A stretch of DNA of 64,000 bases from Aporrectodea caliginosa (GCA_020284085.1 JACEVL010000150.1:1694616-1758615), one strand, 5' to 3'; counted from the first letter of the stretch, positions 23,471 to 36,786 are shown. The notes: generated by a model from the letters alone, not told the origin. Numbers and translations are program-made.

Positions 23471-23490
23471 TCTCTCTCTCGAATCAGTAG
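23285..23490. repeat. (CTGT)n/(CT)n microsatellite
   Basis: tctgtctg, then ctctgtctctgt, then ctctct. Frames are low-complexity on both strands. Confidence 0.95.
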
Positions 23491-23514
23491 ACTCTCTCTC
23501 TGGAAAAGAATATG

Positions 23515-23882
23515 TCTGGATGGATGAATCCAAGTCAAGTTGGATGAAGATGTTTGGTTGTACGGATGGATGAATCACTGAATGAATTGATGGATGGATA
23601 GATTGACTGGTGAATAAATAACTGAATTGACAGATGATTGATTGATTGAATGGATTGATGGATGATTGATATAGATGGATGGATGGATGGATGGATGGAT
23701 GAATGAATAGATGGAAAGAAGGATGGAATGATGGGTGGATGGTGGATTGATGGATTGCTTAAGGGATGGGGTTGTTGAATGGGTTGAATGGGTTGATGGA
23801 TGGATAGTGGATGGATGGATTGCGGGATGGATTGATGGGCATGGATGGATGGATGGATTGAGGTGAGGGTGGATGGATGGGA
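23515..23882. repeat. (GGAT)n/(TGGATTGA)n microsatellite
   Basis: About 360 bp of imperfect ggatgga and attgatgg units. The minus-strand Ser/Ile/His/Pro frame is an artefact. Confidence 0.9.
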
Positions 23883-24180
23883 TCCTACTAAATAAACCAG
23901 GAATCTCTGTCGTCTAATGATCCGATGGTTTGATCTGAATCCGTTGGCAATTATTTCGTAATCCTTGGCCACCAGAGGGAGTTAGCACTCTCATAAATCA
24001 TGCCACTCCCTTCCTTGAAGACTGGACTAAAGAGAGGAAGACTGACTGACCAGTCCATCGTGGATCGGGAATTGGTCGACGATCCTCTGTTCGTCTGTTT
24101 GACCAGTTCAGTCGAAAGGCAATTAATTAGAGGATGATCTTCACCAGTGATGAACCAAAGCGGATGATGAGACCAGCAGC
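23883..24180. other. Unassigned sequence
   Basis: Complex sequence between two simple repeats; nothing recognisable. Confidence 0.35.
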
Positions 24181-24181
24181 A

Positions 24182-24600
24182 GCAGGAAGAGGCAGAGAAG
24201 AGGAGGAGGATGGAGAGAAGAAGAGGAGGAGGGAGGGAGAGTAGAAGAAAGAGGAGGAGGAAAAGGAGAGAAGAGGAAAGAGGAGGATGGCGAGAAGAGA
24301 GGAGGCAGAGAATAGGAGGAGGATGGGAGAGAATAAGAGGAGGAGAATTGGGGAAGAAGAGGAAGCGGAATGAGAGGAGAGGAAAGAGGAGAAAAGAGAT
24401 GAGATGGAGAAAGGAAGGAGGGGTGAGAGAAGAGGAGGAGAAGTGAGAAGAGGCAGAGGAGTGGAGGAGGATAGGAGAGAAGAAGAGTTTGGGAAGGAAG
24501 AAATATGATGAAGAAGAGGAGGAGGAATGGGAGGAGGCAGCGGAAAGAGGACGACGAGAATGAGAAAGGAGTAAAAGAAATGAGGAGGAGGGAGAGAGAA
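24182..24600. repeat. Long polypurine tract (GGA/GAA)
   Basis: About 420 bp of nearly pure A/G on the plus strand with irregular ggaggagg and agaagagg units. Similar but weaker purine bias continues to about 24730. Frames are Arg/Glu/Lys or Ser/Leu/Pro artefacts. Confidence 0.9.
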
Positions 24601-24757
24601 GTGTTTCAGGAAAAGAAGGAATGAGACATAATTATAGGAGGAGTGGAGAAGAGGAAAGCGAAGATACCTACAGTGTGTGGGATGGTGATAAGGATGATTA
24701 AGGAGAGAGATAAGGAGAAGGAGGACGGTGGAGGTCAATCCCTTCGCGATCTCTAGC

Positions 24758-24895
24758 GGTCATCATTTTCTCGGCCTCGGTATTCGACGTCATCTCCATC
24801 GCCGCCTAATCTTACCACCCACCGGTCGGTAGTAGAGGAGAAACCTCGAACCCGAACTCGTGATCTCCAGTTGAGCACAATAAGAAGCAGAAGTG
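24758..24895 (-). repeat. SINE family B copy
   Basis: Plus-strand order cattttctcggcctcggtat, body (cgccgcctaatcttaccacc), then aacctcgaacccgaactcgt, which on the minus strand is a head with a B-box-like gggttcgaggtt. Confidence 0.6.
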
Positions 24896-24903
24896 GAAGA
24901 GTC

Positions 24904-25090
24904 CCTAACCTAACCCTAACCCTGACCCTGCCTCTGACCCTGACCCTGACCCTAACCCCTGACCCTAAACCTCGTCGTCTAACCCTTACCTAACCTAACC
25001 GTGACCCTAACCCCGAAAGTGCAGCAGAAACCCCTAACCTGAACCCTGAGTCGTAACCGTAATAAGAACCCTAACCCTAACCCCGATAGG
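24904..25090. repeat. Interstitial telomere-like repeats (CCCTAA/CCCTGA)n
   Basis: ccctaaccctgaccctg, cctaacctaacc and aaccctaaccccg units, interrupted by unique segments (about 24975-24985 and 25015-25050). The core unit is the animal telomere hexamer complement CCCTAA, with CCCTGA variants. It lies between two family-B SINE copies in the same orientation. Confidence 0.85.
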
Positions 25091-25107
25091 CAGCCATGTG
25101 TTTGAAT

Positions 25108-25245
25108 TTTTTGCGACTTCATTTTCTTAGCCTCGGCATACTACGAGGGCGGGTGACCAGTCCTCTTCCCTCTCCGTCTGATCATCCCACCGACAGTGTA
25201 CAGTCAGTGTACTCATTACAGCTGAGTCGGCTAGACGGCCGAAGA
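25108..25245 (-). repeat. SINE family B copy
   Basis: Plus-strand tail gcgacttcattttcttagcc, body ctccgtctgatcatcccacc then gacagtgtacagtcagtgta. The 60-90 codon frames across it are not genes. Confidence 0.65.
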
Positions 25246-25714
25246 CTGAAGAACCACTAGACGAACGGCTGGAATGAATCCGTGAACAGAGTCCATATGA
25301 AACCAATCGTTCGTCCATTAAGTCTCGGACTCTTTTTGGCCGATCCGGATTATTCGTCGGCCACCCATACGGCTGTTCCCCGTCCCTCACCTACTCCCTC
25401 CCAGCCGGAGAGAGATGGACCACATACCTACTCATATAGGTGTATATTTAGGTGTTGCCTGGTAACTGTTTACAGGGAACGAGCGAGATAGAATGAAGTG
25501 TTTTCGATAAGTGCAAACGAACCGTCATATGCTTCAGTAAACATCACTCGCATCATGACGACCGATAAGGTGTTTCCCTCTCTCCTTCCACCTTCCTTGG
25601 CCTTCTCTTTCGCCTCCTTTGACCTACTATAAGTCATCTTCTGTTCTCTCGTTTTCTTCAGCTTCCTGGTTGCTATCAACCTTATCATCCGTCTTATTCT
25701 TTGGACTCGTTTAA
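25246..25714. other. Unassigned sequence
   Basis: Complex sequence leading into a pyrimidine tract; no gene supported. Confidence 0.35.
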
Positions 25715-25727
25715 GTGAATGCTACTA

Positions 25728-26175
25728 TTCTTCTTCTTCTTCTTGTTGTTCTTCTTCCACCTCCTCTTCATCTTGTTTTTCCTCCTCTTCTTGCTCTTGT
25801 TCCTCCTCCTCCTCTTCTTCATTTTCCTCCTCCTCTTCTTCTTATTCTTCTTCCCCTTGTTATTTTTCTTCCTGTTCTTGTTCTACTTCTCTCTTCTTCC
25901 TCCCCTTTACTTCTTCCTCTTCCTCTTCCTATTCCTCTTCTTTCTTACCCTTTTTCTCCTTGTTTTCGTGTATTTCTTTCTTCCATTCCTCCTATATTCC
26001 TCTTCGGGCTACAGTCATTCCTCTTTTTGCCCTGCTCCTCTCTAACTTGCCTATACTATGCTTCCTGCTTTTCCTCTACTCCTCTTTTTCCTCCTCCTGC
26101 TATTGCTCCTCCTTTGTCCTCCTCTTCATATTCATCTTGCTTCTCCTCATCCCTCTCATTCCTTTTCTTTTCTTT
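25728..26175. repeat. Polypyrimidine tract (TTC/TCC)
   Basis: ttcttcttc, cctcctcttc and similar units over about 450 bp. Overlapping Phe/Leu-rich frames are artefacts. Confidence 0.9.
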
Positions 26176-26479
26176 TTTAAACTTGGTCTAATTCCATATT
26201 TTTTCGTTTAATGGATTCTACATCCTCTGCTCATAATTGACCTTATTTCCTTACTTATCGTTCACCTTTTCCCATGTGTCGTCGTTTCACATAATCCTCC
26301 TCTTCCTCTTCTTCCATGCCATCCTGCTCCTCTCCCGTTTCCTCCTCTTCCTCCTCATTTTATTCTTCATCCTCCTTCCGTTGTGCGATGAATCGGAATC
26401 TAGAATCTAGAACGGAATCTTTGATCCCAAAAGACTCATCCGCAACAGATAGTAGCAATCAGACCATCTACATCGTCCT

Positions 26480-27510
26480 ACAAATACTCCTCCTCCATCT
26501 CCTCCACTTCTTCCTTCTCCATCTCCATTTCCTCTTCCTCATTCATTTCCTCCTCCTCCATTTTCTCCGCCTTCTCTTCCACTTTCTCCGCCACTTCTTC
26601 TTCCTCCTCCTCCCTCCTCCTCCTCCATTTTTCCTCCTCTTCCTCCTCATCCTCCTTCAACCACTTCTTCTTCCTCCTCCTCCTCCTCGATTTTTTCCTT
26701 CTCTTCCTCGTCCTCCTTCAACCACTTCTTCCTCCTCCTCCTCCTCGATTTTTCCTTCTCTTCCTCATCCTCCTTTAACCACTTCTTCTTCCTCCTCCTC
26801 CTCCTCGATTTTTTCTTCTCTTCCTCGTCCTCCTTCAACCGCTTCTTCTTCTCCTCCTCCTCCTCCTCCTCGATTTTTTCCTTCTCTTCCTCATCCTCCT
26901 TCAACCACTTCTTCTTCCTCCTCCTCCTCCTCGATTTTTTCCTTCTCTTCCTCGTCCTCCTTCAACCACTTCTTCTTCCTCCTCCTCCTCCTCTATTTCT
27001 CCTCCTCTTCCTCCTCCTCCTTCAACCACTTCTTCTTCCTCCTCCTCCTCCTCCTCTTTCTCCTCCTCTTCCTTATCCTCCTTCAACCACTTCTTCTTCC
27101 TCCTCCTCCTCCTCCTCTATTTCTCCTCCTCTTCCTCCTCCTCCTTCAACCACTTCTTCTTCCTCCCTCCTCCTCCTCCTCCTTCTCCTCCTCCTCCTCT
27201 ATTTCTCCTTCTCTTCCTCCTCCTCCTTCAACCACTTCTTCTTCCTCCCTCCTCCTCCTCCTCCTTCTCCTCCTCCTCTATTTCTCCTTCTCTTCCTTCC
27301 TCCTCCTTCAACCACTTCTTCTTCCTCCTCCTCCTCCTCCTCCTCTATTTCTCCTCTCTCTTCCTCCTCCTCCTTCCCCAACCACTTCTTCTTCCTCCCT
27401 CCTCCTCCTCCTCCTTCTCCTCCTCCTCCTCCTCCTCTATTTCTCCTCCTCTTCCTCATACTCCTTCAACCACTTTTTCTTCCTCCTCCTCCTCCTTCAC
27501 CATCCTCATC
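26480..27510. repeat. 1-kb polypyrimidine minisatellite with roughly 60-85 bp units
   Basis: A TCC/TCT background carries a recurring landmark caaccacttcttcttcctcc, seen at least ten times from about 26658 to 27480. Between landmarks lie (TCC)n, then tcgattttttccttctcttc or ctatttctcc, then ctcttcctc. One plus-strand frame stays open for 419 codons (26316-27575), but its Ser/Pro/Leu content changes with every unit. It is not a protein-coding gene. Confidence 0.9.
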
Positions 27511-27896
27511 TCGTTCATCCGCTTTGTCTCCATCATTATCTCTCTCTCTCCTTGGAGAAAACTTTCCTGGCCTGATCTCCCCTCATCATCAGCATCTTCT
27601 TCTTCTTCTCCTGCCTCCGTATCTCGCCTCTTCTACAGAAGCCGCTTATCTCGACTCCTCCAAAACAAAAGATTCTTCTCCATCTGCTGATAAGGAGCTG
27701 CTGCTGTTGGTCCTTGTGTTCCTCTTCAGAATCCGAATATTATGGGCTGCGGCGGCGGCTCCAAGTGCCTCTACCGACAGCATCCCATCGGGTGGAAGAC
27801 AGCTGGGATATCTTCTCCCATTCCAACCTTAGGCTTAAGCTTCCTTGCCAGTATGTCCATAAAGATTTGATGAGACCCACATGGGACCTACAATGG

Positions 27897-27930
27897 TCCG
27901 TCGTATGCCGAGGCTAAGAAAATGGGGTTG
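27897..27930 (+). repeat. SINE family B tail fragment
   Basis: cgtatgccgaggctaagaaa followed by atggggttgg matches the 3' part of the family-B copies in the opposite orientation. Confidence 0.45.
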
Positions 27931-28083
27931 GTTCAAGGACAGATCCCGCTAAGGAGGGTCACCCATATAGCAATTTCCCCTAAAATAATTACGAGGTAAG
28001 GCAATAAAAAAATTAAAATAGAACCAGTTGATGACTGGACGCAACTAGCATTAAATTGTCCAGAAACAGATGATAGAACGATC

Positions 28084-29024
28084 TTAACCCTCGGGCTACC
28101 AAGGGGGGGTGGTTGCCACCCCCTAGGTTTTTTCATCTCAAACTTTTTCCGTATGGAATAAAAATTTGACCTTTAGGTAGCTGTAGGGGGTTCATTTGCA
28201 CACGTTTTGAGGTAAATGTGAGATGATATCTCACACCGTTCAAAAGTTATACCCAATATACCTGAGGTACCAGAGGGGTGGATACCACCCCCTAGATTTT
28301 CGACTATATCTTATCCGTCATTTAATATTAAGAGACACAAATTATACCATTCTATAGAGGAATGGGGGGCTACATTTCTATGGTCACTGAGTTGACCTGA
28401 GACAACCGGAAGTGCTCAAAATAAATTATAATACGCGTAACATGCGTGAAAATGGCTGAATGGAAGGACTCCCCTTAGTTTTTTTGTCTGTAGCGTATTC
28501 ATTTCTCTTCCTGGAAGAGAAACAAAGACACCATTCTTCATTTGCATACCTACATCTTTGTCTTTTGAATACCGGAAGTGATCAAAATAAATAATAATAC
28601 GCGTAATCTGTGTGAAAATGGCTGAATACAGCGTTATAACGTAAACCGATATATGTATGGATATATATGTATGGATGTACATTTATACTATATAAACATG
28701 TGTAGGGATGATTTTGTGTATCTTTTATACATAGATTAGTTTCAAAACCCACATAATCTTATATTTGTTTATCCAAAAAGTACAAAATGTACGCAATAAT
28801 ATACAATATTGCTAATTAATGGGTCCAATTGTTAAAAGTGATGTAATTTCGAGGTGCATTCACATAATGTACAACTAAATACACCATTCTGTGCAGAAAT
28901 GAATGCTGAATCCAATGCTATATTACAAGTTATGATATGTAAAACCAAACACGAAATCCAGGGGGTGGTAACCACCCCCTTGGTAGTCCGTGTTACAAAA
29001 AAAGCTTGGTAGCCCTAGGGTTAA
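28084..29024. mobile_element. piggyBac-type MITE (933 bp) with TTAA duplications
   Basis: The element body is 28088-29020, flanked by TTAA on both sides (28084-28087 and 29021-29024). The left end CCCTCGGGCTACCAAG pairs with the inverted right end CCCTAGGGCTACCAAG at 15 of 16 positions. TTAA target sites and CCC-starting ends are diagnostic of piggyBac transposons (established). There is no transposase frame. It holds three ggggtggt..ccacccc hairpins (near 28108, 28275 and 28960) and a 57-bp direct repeat (28405-28461 and 28571-28627). Confidence 0.85.
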
Positions 29025-29195
29025 CTACAAACTTAACTAGTGTATTTTGTTTCTCCACATTCTATGCTTTACTGTAATAATTTGGTTGCAATAAAATAAT
29101 TTAAATTGAATTGAATTGAATTCGGAGAAAATATTTAGTAAAATTTTATCTGATATTTACACACGAACGCACACAGACTGCCTGCGTGTGTCTGG

Positions 29196-29265
29196 CTGTC
29201 TGTGTATGTTTGTCTGTCTGTCTATGTCCGTCTGTGTGTGTGTCTGTCTATCTGCTTGTCTCTTT
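29196..29265. repeat. (TCTG)n microsatellite
   Basis: Imperfect gtctgtctgt units. Confidence 0.85.
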
Positions 29266-29814
29266 CTTCAACCTATATATTCCTGCAGCTCGTTATCTGT
29301 TCCCTTCTCCCAGAATGCCACGCTCTTCCTTCCCTCCTCCTCCTCCCCTCCACCTCATTTGCATAACAATGACCGGTGACGTCACTTGGCGTCTAATTAT
29401 TTATGTTCCAAGACCGAAGCCTGGCGTAGATTTAAAGCAGTCAATGTCTGCCGCTTCTAACGAGGTCGTTTACGACGGAGGCGCAATTACCGTCTATGAT
29501 AATTAAATGCCATGCTAATGACTTTCCGATGGCGTCACACTAGACTGCCTTTCCATCTGATACGACGGAATCGAGGATTGGCATTGTATACCGAGCGGAA
29601 GGACTGGAGGAGGACCAGTGGAGCAGGTCCATGGAGCAGCGTCAATTGTGGTCGATGGATGTTTTATATTCATCTGGTGCCCTGGTCGAGACGCGTCTAG
29701 GATAGAAGGGATCCAGCGTCCAGTCATGCGCGTCCGATGCATTAAGTCCGTACAAGGCTCGTGCTGACCTGATTTAATCAGTTCTATCTGCCTGATGGCC
29801 GATACCACACACTC
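29266..29814. other. Unassigned sequence with a CRE-like site
   Basis: Contains tgacgtca at 29377-29384, a palindromic cAMP-response-element core. The flanking frames (60-106 codons) have no recognisable domain. Confidence 0.35.
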
Positions 29815-30025
29815 CCTCCGTCACATTGCTATTCAATAACCCTCCCTCTGTCACATTGTTATTCAATAACCCTCCCTCTGTCACATTGCTAATTTGCTAT
29901 TCCATTTTCCAACCTCCTTTGCATTGCTATTACATTTTCACCCCGCTGTCACATTGCTATTCCATTTTCCTCCCTCAATCGCATTGCTATTACAGTTCCC
30001 AACCTCCGTTGCATTGCTGTTTCAT
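29815..30025. repeat. 25-30 bp minisatellite
   Basis: Units of the form ccctctgtcacattgctatt followed by caataac or ccattttc, about eight imperfect copies. One more piece occurs at about 30270-30306 after an intervening TATG and TCTG stretch, so the array was split by microsatellite growth. Confidence 0.8.
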
Positions 30026-30149
30026 ATCTTTCCCTTCTCATGCATGTATGTATCATAATGTATGTATGTATGTATGCATTCAAGCATGTATGTACGAATT
30101 TATGTATGCATCTGAAAGTGCTTTCAAAGACTTCTCGAAAGAGTTGTCT

Positions 30150-30240
30150 CTTTCTCTCTCTCTCAGGCTTTGTCTTTCCGTATGTCCGTCCGTTCGTCTG
30201 TCCGTCTGCCTATCATTCTGTCCGCCCGTATATCAGTCTC
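30150..30240. repeat. CT/TCCG microsatellite
   Basis: tctctctctc then ccgtccgttcgtctgtccgt units. Confidence 0.85.
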
Positions 30241-30339
30241 TTGCAGAATAGTTAACATGGGTCGCATTACTATTCAATAACCCTCCCTCTGTCTCATTGC
30301 TATTCAAATTATGTCGAATAATCTAATCTATTCCTTTCT

Positions 30340-31305
<966 letters not shown>

Positions 31306-31307
31306 AC

Positions 31308-31392
31308 TTGGGCCAGTTTGGAAACTTGGACCAGTTGGATCAGTTGGCGCCAATTGGGTCAGTTGAACCATTTGGGCCAATTGGGTCAGGTC
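31308..31392. repeat. TTGG(G/A)NCAGTTGG short minisatellite
   Basis: gggccagtttggaaacttgg, accagttggatcagttgg and caattgggtcagttgaacc units of about 9-18 bp. Confidence 0.7.
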
Positions 31393-31868
31393 GAAATGGA
31401 AGGATTATTATTTTTCGATATTATTATGCGTTCATAAATAGGTAATACATAGTAATATCCAATTCACTGACTATCACATGTATAAGCCAATAATGTTGCT
31501 GTCAGATTAGCCACAACTAAAGCCATCACGGTGTTAGCCATTGCACCCAATCACATTAACCATCAAATGACTCCTGATGGCATCACGCTTCAGCACAACG
31601 GTTCCATAGATACAGGATCTTTCCATTTTGACCTCTATTATATATGTATGTATGTATGTATATAATTATATGGTACGTGTACATTTATATATAAATGTAC
31701 AAATTTGTATACATATAATACATAATGTATGTATATACACACATACACACAACGCAAACACACACCCACATATGCATGGTGGACCGATAAATAAATAAAC
31801 ATCAACATAAAGGGACCGAGGTTGCATGTATCGTGGTTGGTGTGTTACTCTTGATTGAGCTTCTGCAA
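31393..31868. other. Unassigned AT-rich sequence with short TATG/CACA runs
   Basis: tatgtatg at about 31643-31660 and acacacac at about 31736-31765. No gene. Confidence 0.4.
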
Positions 31869-31900
<32 letters not shown>

Positions 31901-32021
31901 ATGTATGTCTGTTTGTCTGCTGATACTTCTGTCTGTTTGATTGTATCTGTCTGTCTGTACTTGTATTCTATCTATCTATCTGTCTGTCTGTCCGTCTGTG
32001 AATCTCTGTCTGTATTGTCTA

Positions 32022-32052
<31 letters not shown>

Positions 32053-32298
32053 GTCTGTCTGTCTGTCTGTCTGTCGTCCATCTGTCTGTCTGTCTGTCCG
32101 TCTGTCCGTCCGTCTGTCTGTCTATCTGTGTGTCCTGTCTGTCTGTCTGTATATCTGTCTGTCTACTTCTATCTGTCTGATTATATCTGTCACTCTGTAT
32201 GTATGTTGTCTGCGAATGTCTGTCTGTCTGCCTGTCCGTCTGTCTGTCCGTCCGTCCGTCCGTCCGTCTGTCCGTCTGTCTGTCTGTCTGATCGTGTC
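31869..32298. repeat. (TCTG)n/(TCCG)n microsatellite, about 430 bp
   Basis: The longest TGTC-type tract in the window. Ser/Val/Cys/Leu frames are artefacts. Confidence 0.95.
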
Positions 32299-32961
32299 AG
32301 TCCATCGTCCATCCTAAGTGTTCTTCCATGCTGGTGATGCTACTGAATTTTGCGGCCATTAAGAGACTAGTTGTCGGTCCGTACATGGAATTCGTTCGCT
32401 TGATTTAACAGCTTTTACGGTCGGATGATCGTCGATTGTAGCCCTCTGGTGTCCGACGGAATGACGAGAGACGGCGATTGCATCCAGTTGAGATTGCAAC
32501 ACTTTAGGCGTCGCTGGCTTTCCCGCGAGAAAAACGCACCCAATGACCGAGGCCGCGTTTTCCTCTTGTCTTCTGCTTCAGTCTCTGATTCTTAGTCTGA
32601 TTAATTTGTTGATGCGATGTCATTTAATGACGACAATTTGTATAGCGCCGTCATTAGCGGGTGCTCTACAATGTCAATTGTTAGTGCATGTGCTAACGGT
32701 TGCGTAATTGTTGCATAAATATATGGCGTTTCAATTGCTTAGAAGGCGTGAACACTTTAGGCTTGTTGAATAGATGCCAGAAGGCTTTCGGTACAGGTAG
32801 CTTAGCAACCATAAAGGCCGCATCGTCCGTTTGACTTAAGTCTTGGGAAGATGGCTGTCGGTAGGCTTGCCTTTTCTGTTGAGGGTCCTTGACTCTCGTC
32901 CTCTGTTTTGAAGTCCTTTCCTCCTCCATCGACTGTTTCCGTCTCTTCTCGGCGATTGCTA
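32299..32961. other. Unassigned sequence with a SINE-A tail trace
   Basis: gacaatttgtatagcgccgt at about 32633-32652 is a decayed reversed SINE-A tail. The rest is complex sequence without a gene. Confidence 0.4.
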
Positions 32962-33362
<401 letters not shown>

Positions 33363-34490
33363 TCCTTAACCACCGCTTTCCGCTTGAATAGATACCACGC
33401 CAGTTAAGTTCCCCGTCTATGGAACGTGTAACTTTCAAGGGAACACTAAGTGTTTGAGGCATTGGGGTTTTCATTTCGTCTTTCCAATCCAAAGCTGTTT
33501 GAGGAGAACTTCCACGAAGAGACCGAATAGTCATATCTGAGTTTTCTGAGTTTTGAAAACTGCCAATTTTTCCTCAAATGCATCTCCTCCATTTACATAT
33601 CATTTATTCCCAGCGGATTTTTCCACGAGACGTTCCATTTCGTTCCACGGTTTATCTGTCCGGCGTTTAGCGCCAGTGGACCAATTTCTAGCGCTGGATA
33701 ACTTTGTCGGAGAGGCGCTGATAATATCTCATCGCGTGTCGTGCGGACTCTCCTAGCGATATATGCTCCGATCACGTATGACGTCATATACGTCGTCATC
33801 TCTTCGTATTCGTCGTTCGTCCGTCCACTTCGTTCGATATCGCAAATTTTCGGTGGTCAGATCGAAGGACGAGATCGATGTTGTCTGGTTGATTAATGGC
33901 GACGGGTGGTCGAAACGATCTGCATGGTAAAACCACTTCAGCCACCGTCCAATCTGTTTGGGTCAGACGGCGCCTGCTTTTATTGGACCGATTGTTCCCG
34001 TAAGAATGTAAATTTCGCGGCAGAAACGCTTTGTCTCGCGTCCGAGTTGGTAAGCTAGCAACATAAGTTATGGGTAGAACTAATTTATATAAATGGCAAA
34101 CCAAATCCGATTTTATTTTCAACTGATTGGCTCTCCACAGTCTACCGCGAACGCAGTTTTATTGCGTCTTTCTCGACTGCATAAGCTGGGATTTTTATTA
34201 CAGATTTATAGCGAAGGCTCGTGTATAGTAGTAGACCCTATGCCTATTTTGTTTTTTGTGGGCTTCGGTCTGGTATTATGGTTTCAACGCATAAGCATAG
34301 TGATATTAAGCGATGCCAAACGCAGTTAGTAGACTTCTTGGATGGGGCTATATAAATAAGACCAACAGAGCCAACTCAACCGGCCATCCCATGGTTCCCG
34401 ACATTTGAACTCGAACTTGGAATTGCCTCATTGGTTTTATTTAGACTAGGAAGGCTGTCTTTGAATAAGCCGACTGCAGAAGCCGCGATC
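33363..34490. other. Unassigned sequence with CRE-like site
   Basis: tgacgtca at 33779-33786 lies in a CpG-containing stretch (acgtatgacgtcatatacgt). The 60-110 codon frames on both strands are unrecognisable. A weak SINE tail trace ggggctatataaataag is at about 34344-34360. Confidence 0.35.
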
Positions 34491-34492
34491 CC

Positions 34493-34625
34493 ATGAATGA
34501 ATGAATGAATGAATGAATGAATGAATGAATGAATGAATGAATGAATGAATGAATGAATGAATGAATGAATGAATGAATGAATGAATGAATGAATGAACAA
34601 TGAATGAATGAATGAATGAATGAAT
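34493..34625. repeat. (GAAT)n microsatellite
   Basis: Near-pure gaat/aatg tetramers with one acaatg interruption. Ser/Phe/Ile/His frames are artefacts. Confidence 0.98.
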
Positions 34626-34679
34626 CATGGTCAAGATGTAGTTATGGAATGGGAAAGTTGGTGAGTGAGGTTGAATGAG

Positions 34680-34752
34680 AGTGAGTGAGTGAGAGAGACA
34701 GAGACAGAGACAGAGAGAGAGAGTGAGTGAGTGAGTGAGTGAGTGAGCAAGT
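34680..34752. repeat. (GAGT)n/(GAGA)n microsatellite
   Basis: gagtgagtgag and gagacagagac units. Confidence 0.9.
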
Positions 34753-35530
34753 GATCGAGGGAGAGAGCATCGAGCAAGTGAACGAGCATGCTCTGTGGCC
34801 CTGTAAACGTTCGCTGTGACATGAGATATGAAAATCTATACAAAGAACATTGATGGATGAAACAAGGAACGCTGTTTTCATCGAACGCCCTGTCATCTAG
34901 CGACGTTAAATGTCATTCTTATTATTCTGGTTCCCTGTTCGTCGTTGGGTCCAAAAGGACAGCGGGGTACCAGAGCATTAAATAAATGTATACCAATATC
35001 AAGTCAGAGATTGCAAGGGTGTCCTTTGGGACGAGCGTCTAATTTTGCAGGGACGGACTATCTCGTCTTCTGGGGGTGAAGTTGGGACGGGACTGGCTCC
35101 AATCGGGGCAAATTCTGTTATGGATGGGTCGATGCAAGTGCACCAGCGGAGTCTCCGAGAAACCGATCTTCCTTATGTGATGGCGTTTGTCATCTTTGTC
35201 GGTTTTTAGAAATCAAAAACCAAGAACGATTGATAGGGTTTCAATGGTGTCATTCTTTGTTTTGTGATGTTATTGCTATTGGTGGTATTGCCCTTCGAAT
35301 CGTTTATTTGCATTTACATGTATTTATTTTGTGACAAGATTTGGAATTGAGTGCCAGTAATAGCTTCTTTAGTTATGTGAAAAGTGCTGAAGTCAAATAG
35401 GATTGTGGAGATATTCTATCATCTCATATCCTATTTACCAGTGGAATAATTTGTGCCATTTAAGGAGCTTGACCAATCAAACTTGGTTTTATAATCACTC
35501 AAGTCTTTATTCTTTTGCTGTGGCTGGGCT
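34753..35530. other. Unassigned sequence
   Basis: Complex, AT-rich after 35200; no gene or repeat recognised. Confidence 0.4.
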
Positions 35531-35532
35531 GG

Positions 35533-35612
35533 GAGACACTCCTGAGTAGATTTCTTGAAGGGGCGCTATATAAATGAATGAATCCATGAATGAATGAACG
35601 AATGAATGAATA
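35533..35612 (+). repeat. SINE family A, 3' tail
   Basis: ctgagtagatttcttgaagg then ggcgctatataaatgaatga with (GAAT)n to about 35610. The head is missing. Confidence 0.8.
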
Positions 35613-36786
35613 ATGAAAAGTTCTTCAAAGTCGAAAGCAAAGGAAAAATTCAATAATTAATGCACATCGACCTATTTTACGCCTCTAAGAGTATTTCTGC
35701 TTCAAGTACAAAAAATATCAATGCATCGATTGAAATTCAATGTTGTTAATTTATTGGTTTCTGCTTCATTTATTTTAATCATCCGATTTCAGAATCCGAC
35801 GTTTGGAAGTAATTTCTTCTGATTTCACGGCCGCACAGATTTGCGATGTCCGCGCAGTATTGATTTCTTTCGGCTGGCGAAAATTACTGGGACAATAATT
35901 AGGAGCGACCACGGAGCGTTTTGCCCCTTCCTTCTAACAGCTGCGGGATAAATGTCTCTGCATGGAGAGGCAGGTGGAAGTGGGATGAAATATGGTGTGG
36001 ATGATATTGATGGATTGGCTTGGAAGAGTATGAATGGGCAGAGAGACAGGGAGTTGAGTGATGGTCTTTTAATGTCCCATCTAGGACTTTATTTATACTT
36101 CAGTGGTTTAGCTGAAGAGTACAGAGAGTTATGGTGCTCTCTGAAACGCGGACGTGTAGCATCACAGCAGTATTATTATTATTTAAAACAATATTTATTA
36201 ATAATTGTGTTAATATTACGGTGAGTTATGATGTAATCTGTTGGACTGATCTGTTTATTTTGAACACATGATATTCTCTTAATGAGGCCTCGATGGATAA
36301 AATAAATTGCTACAATGATGATGATTGTTGTTGCAAATGTAGTCGTCGGAATCAGCGTTACCTTTATCCTAAAGTGATCTTTATCTTAAATCATCTTTAT
36401 GTTATCGTTATAGTAAACGTAAAAAATTGCGGGAAAAAAGGATTTTAACGAATTGTTTTTATTGTTTTTAGAAGTATCATATTTGCAGATTTCAATAATC
36501 AAAGGTCTAGGATGTAGAAACCTCAGTGCCAATAAGTTTAAATTTCAAGAATTTCTCAAGAATTTCAAAAGATGACGAATGGGGTCACGTGTTTTCCGGT
36601 GATTGATTGACAGATGTCACCTGCCAGATGTCTTTCTGCCATATTCCTATGACAGGCGGTTCATCATGGATAGCCTTAAACAGCGATTTAGCTGATGTGT
36701 CATACATCAACACCCTTGTATACAGGCAACACGTGGGCTACGCATGAACGCACTTAGTTAACCACAAAGATCAGCGTAAACAAAGA
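35613..36786. other. Unassigned AT-rich sequence
   Basis: A 90-codon plus-strand frame at 35952-36224 has no recognised family. No terminal repeats seen. Confidence 0.35.

Noticed and set aside
26316..27575. 419-codon plus-strand open frame, the longest in the window
   Set aside because: It is a translation of the TCC/TTC minisatellite. Composition flips between Leu-rich, Ser-rich and Pro-rich with the repeat phase, and the opposite strand is open too.
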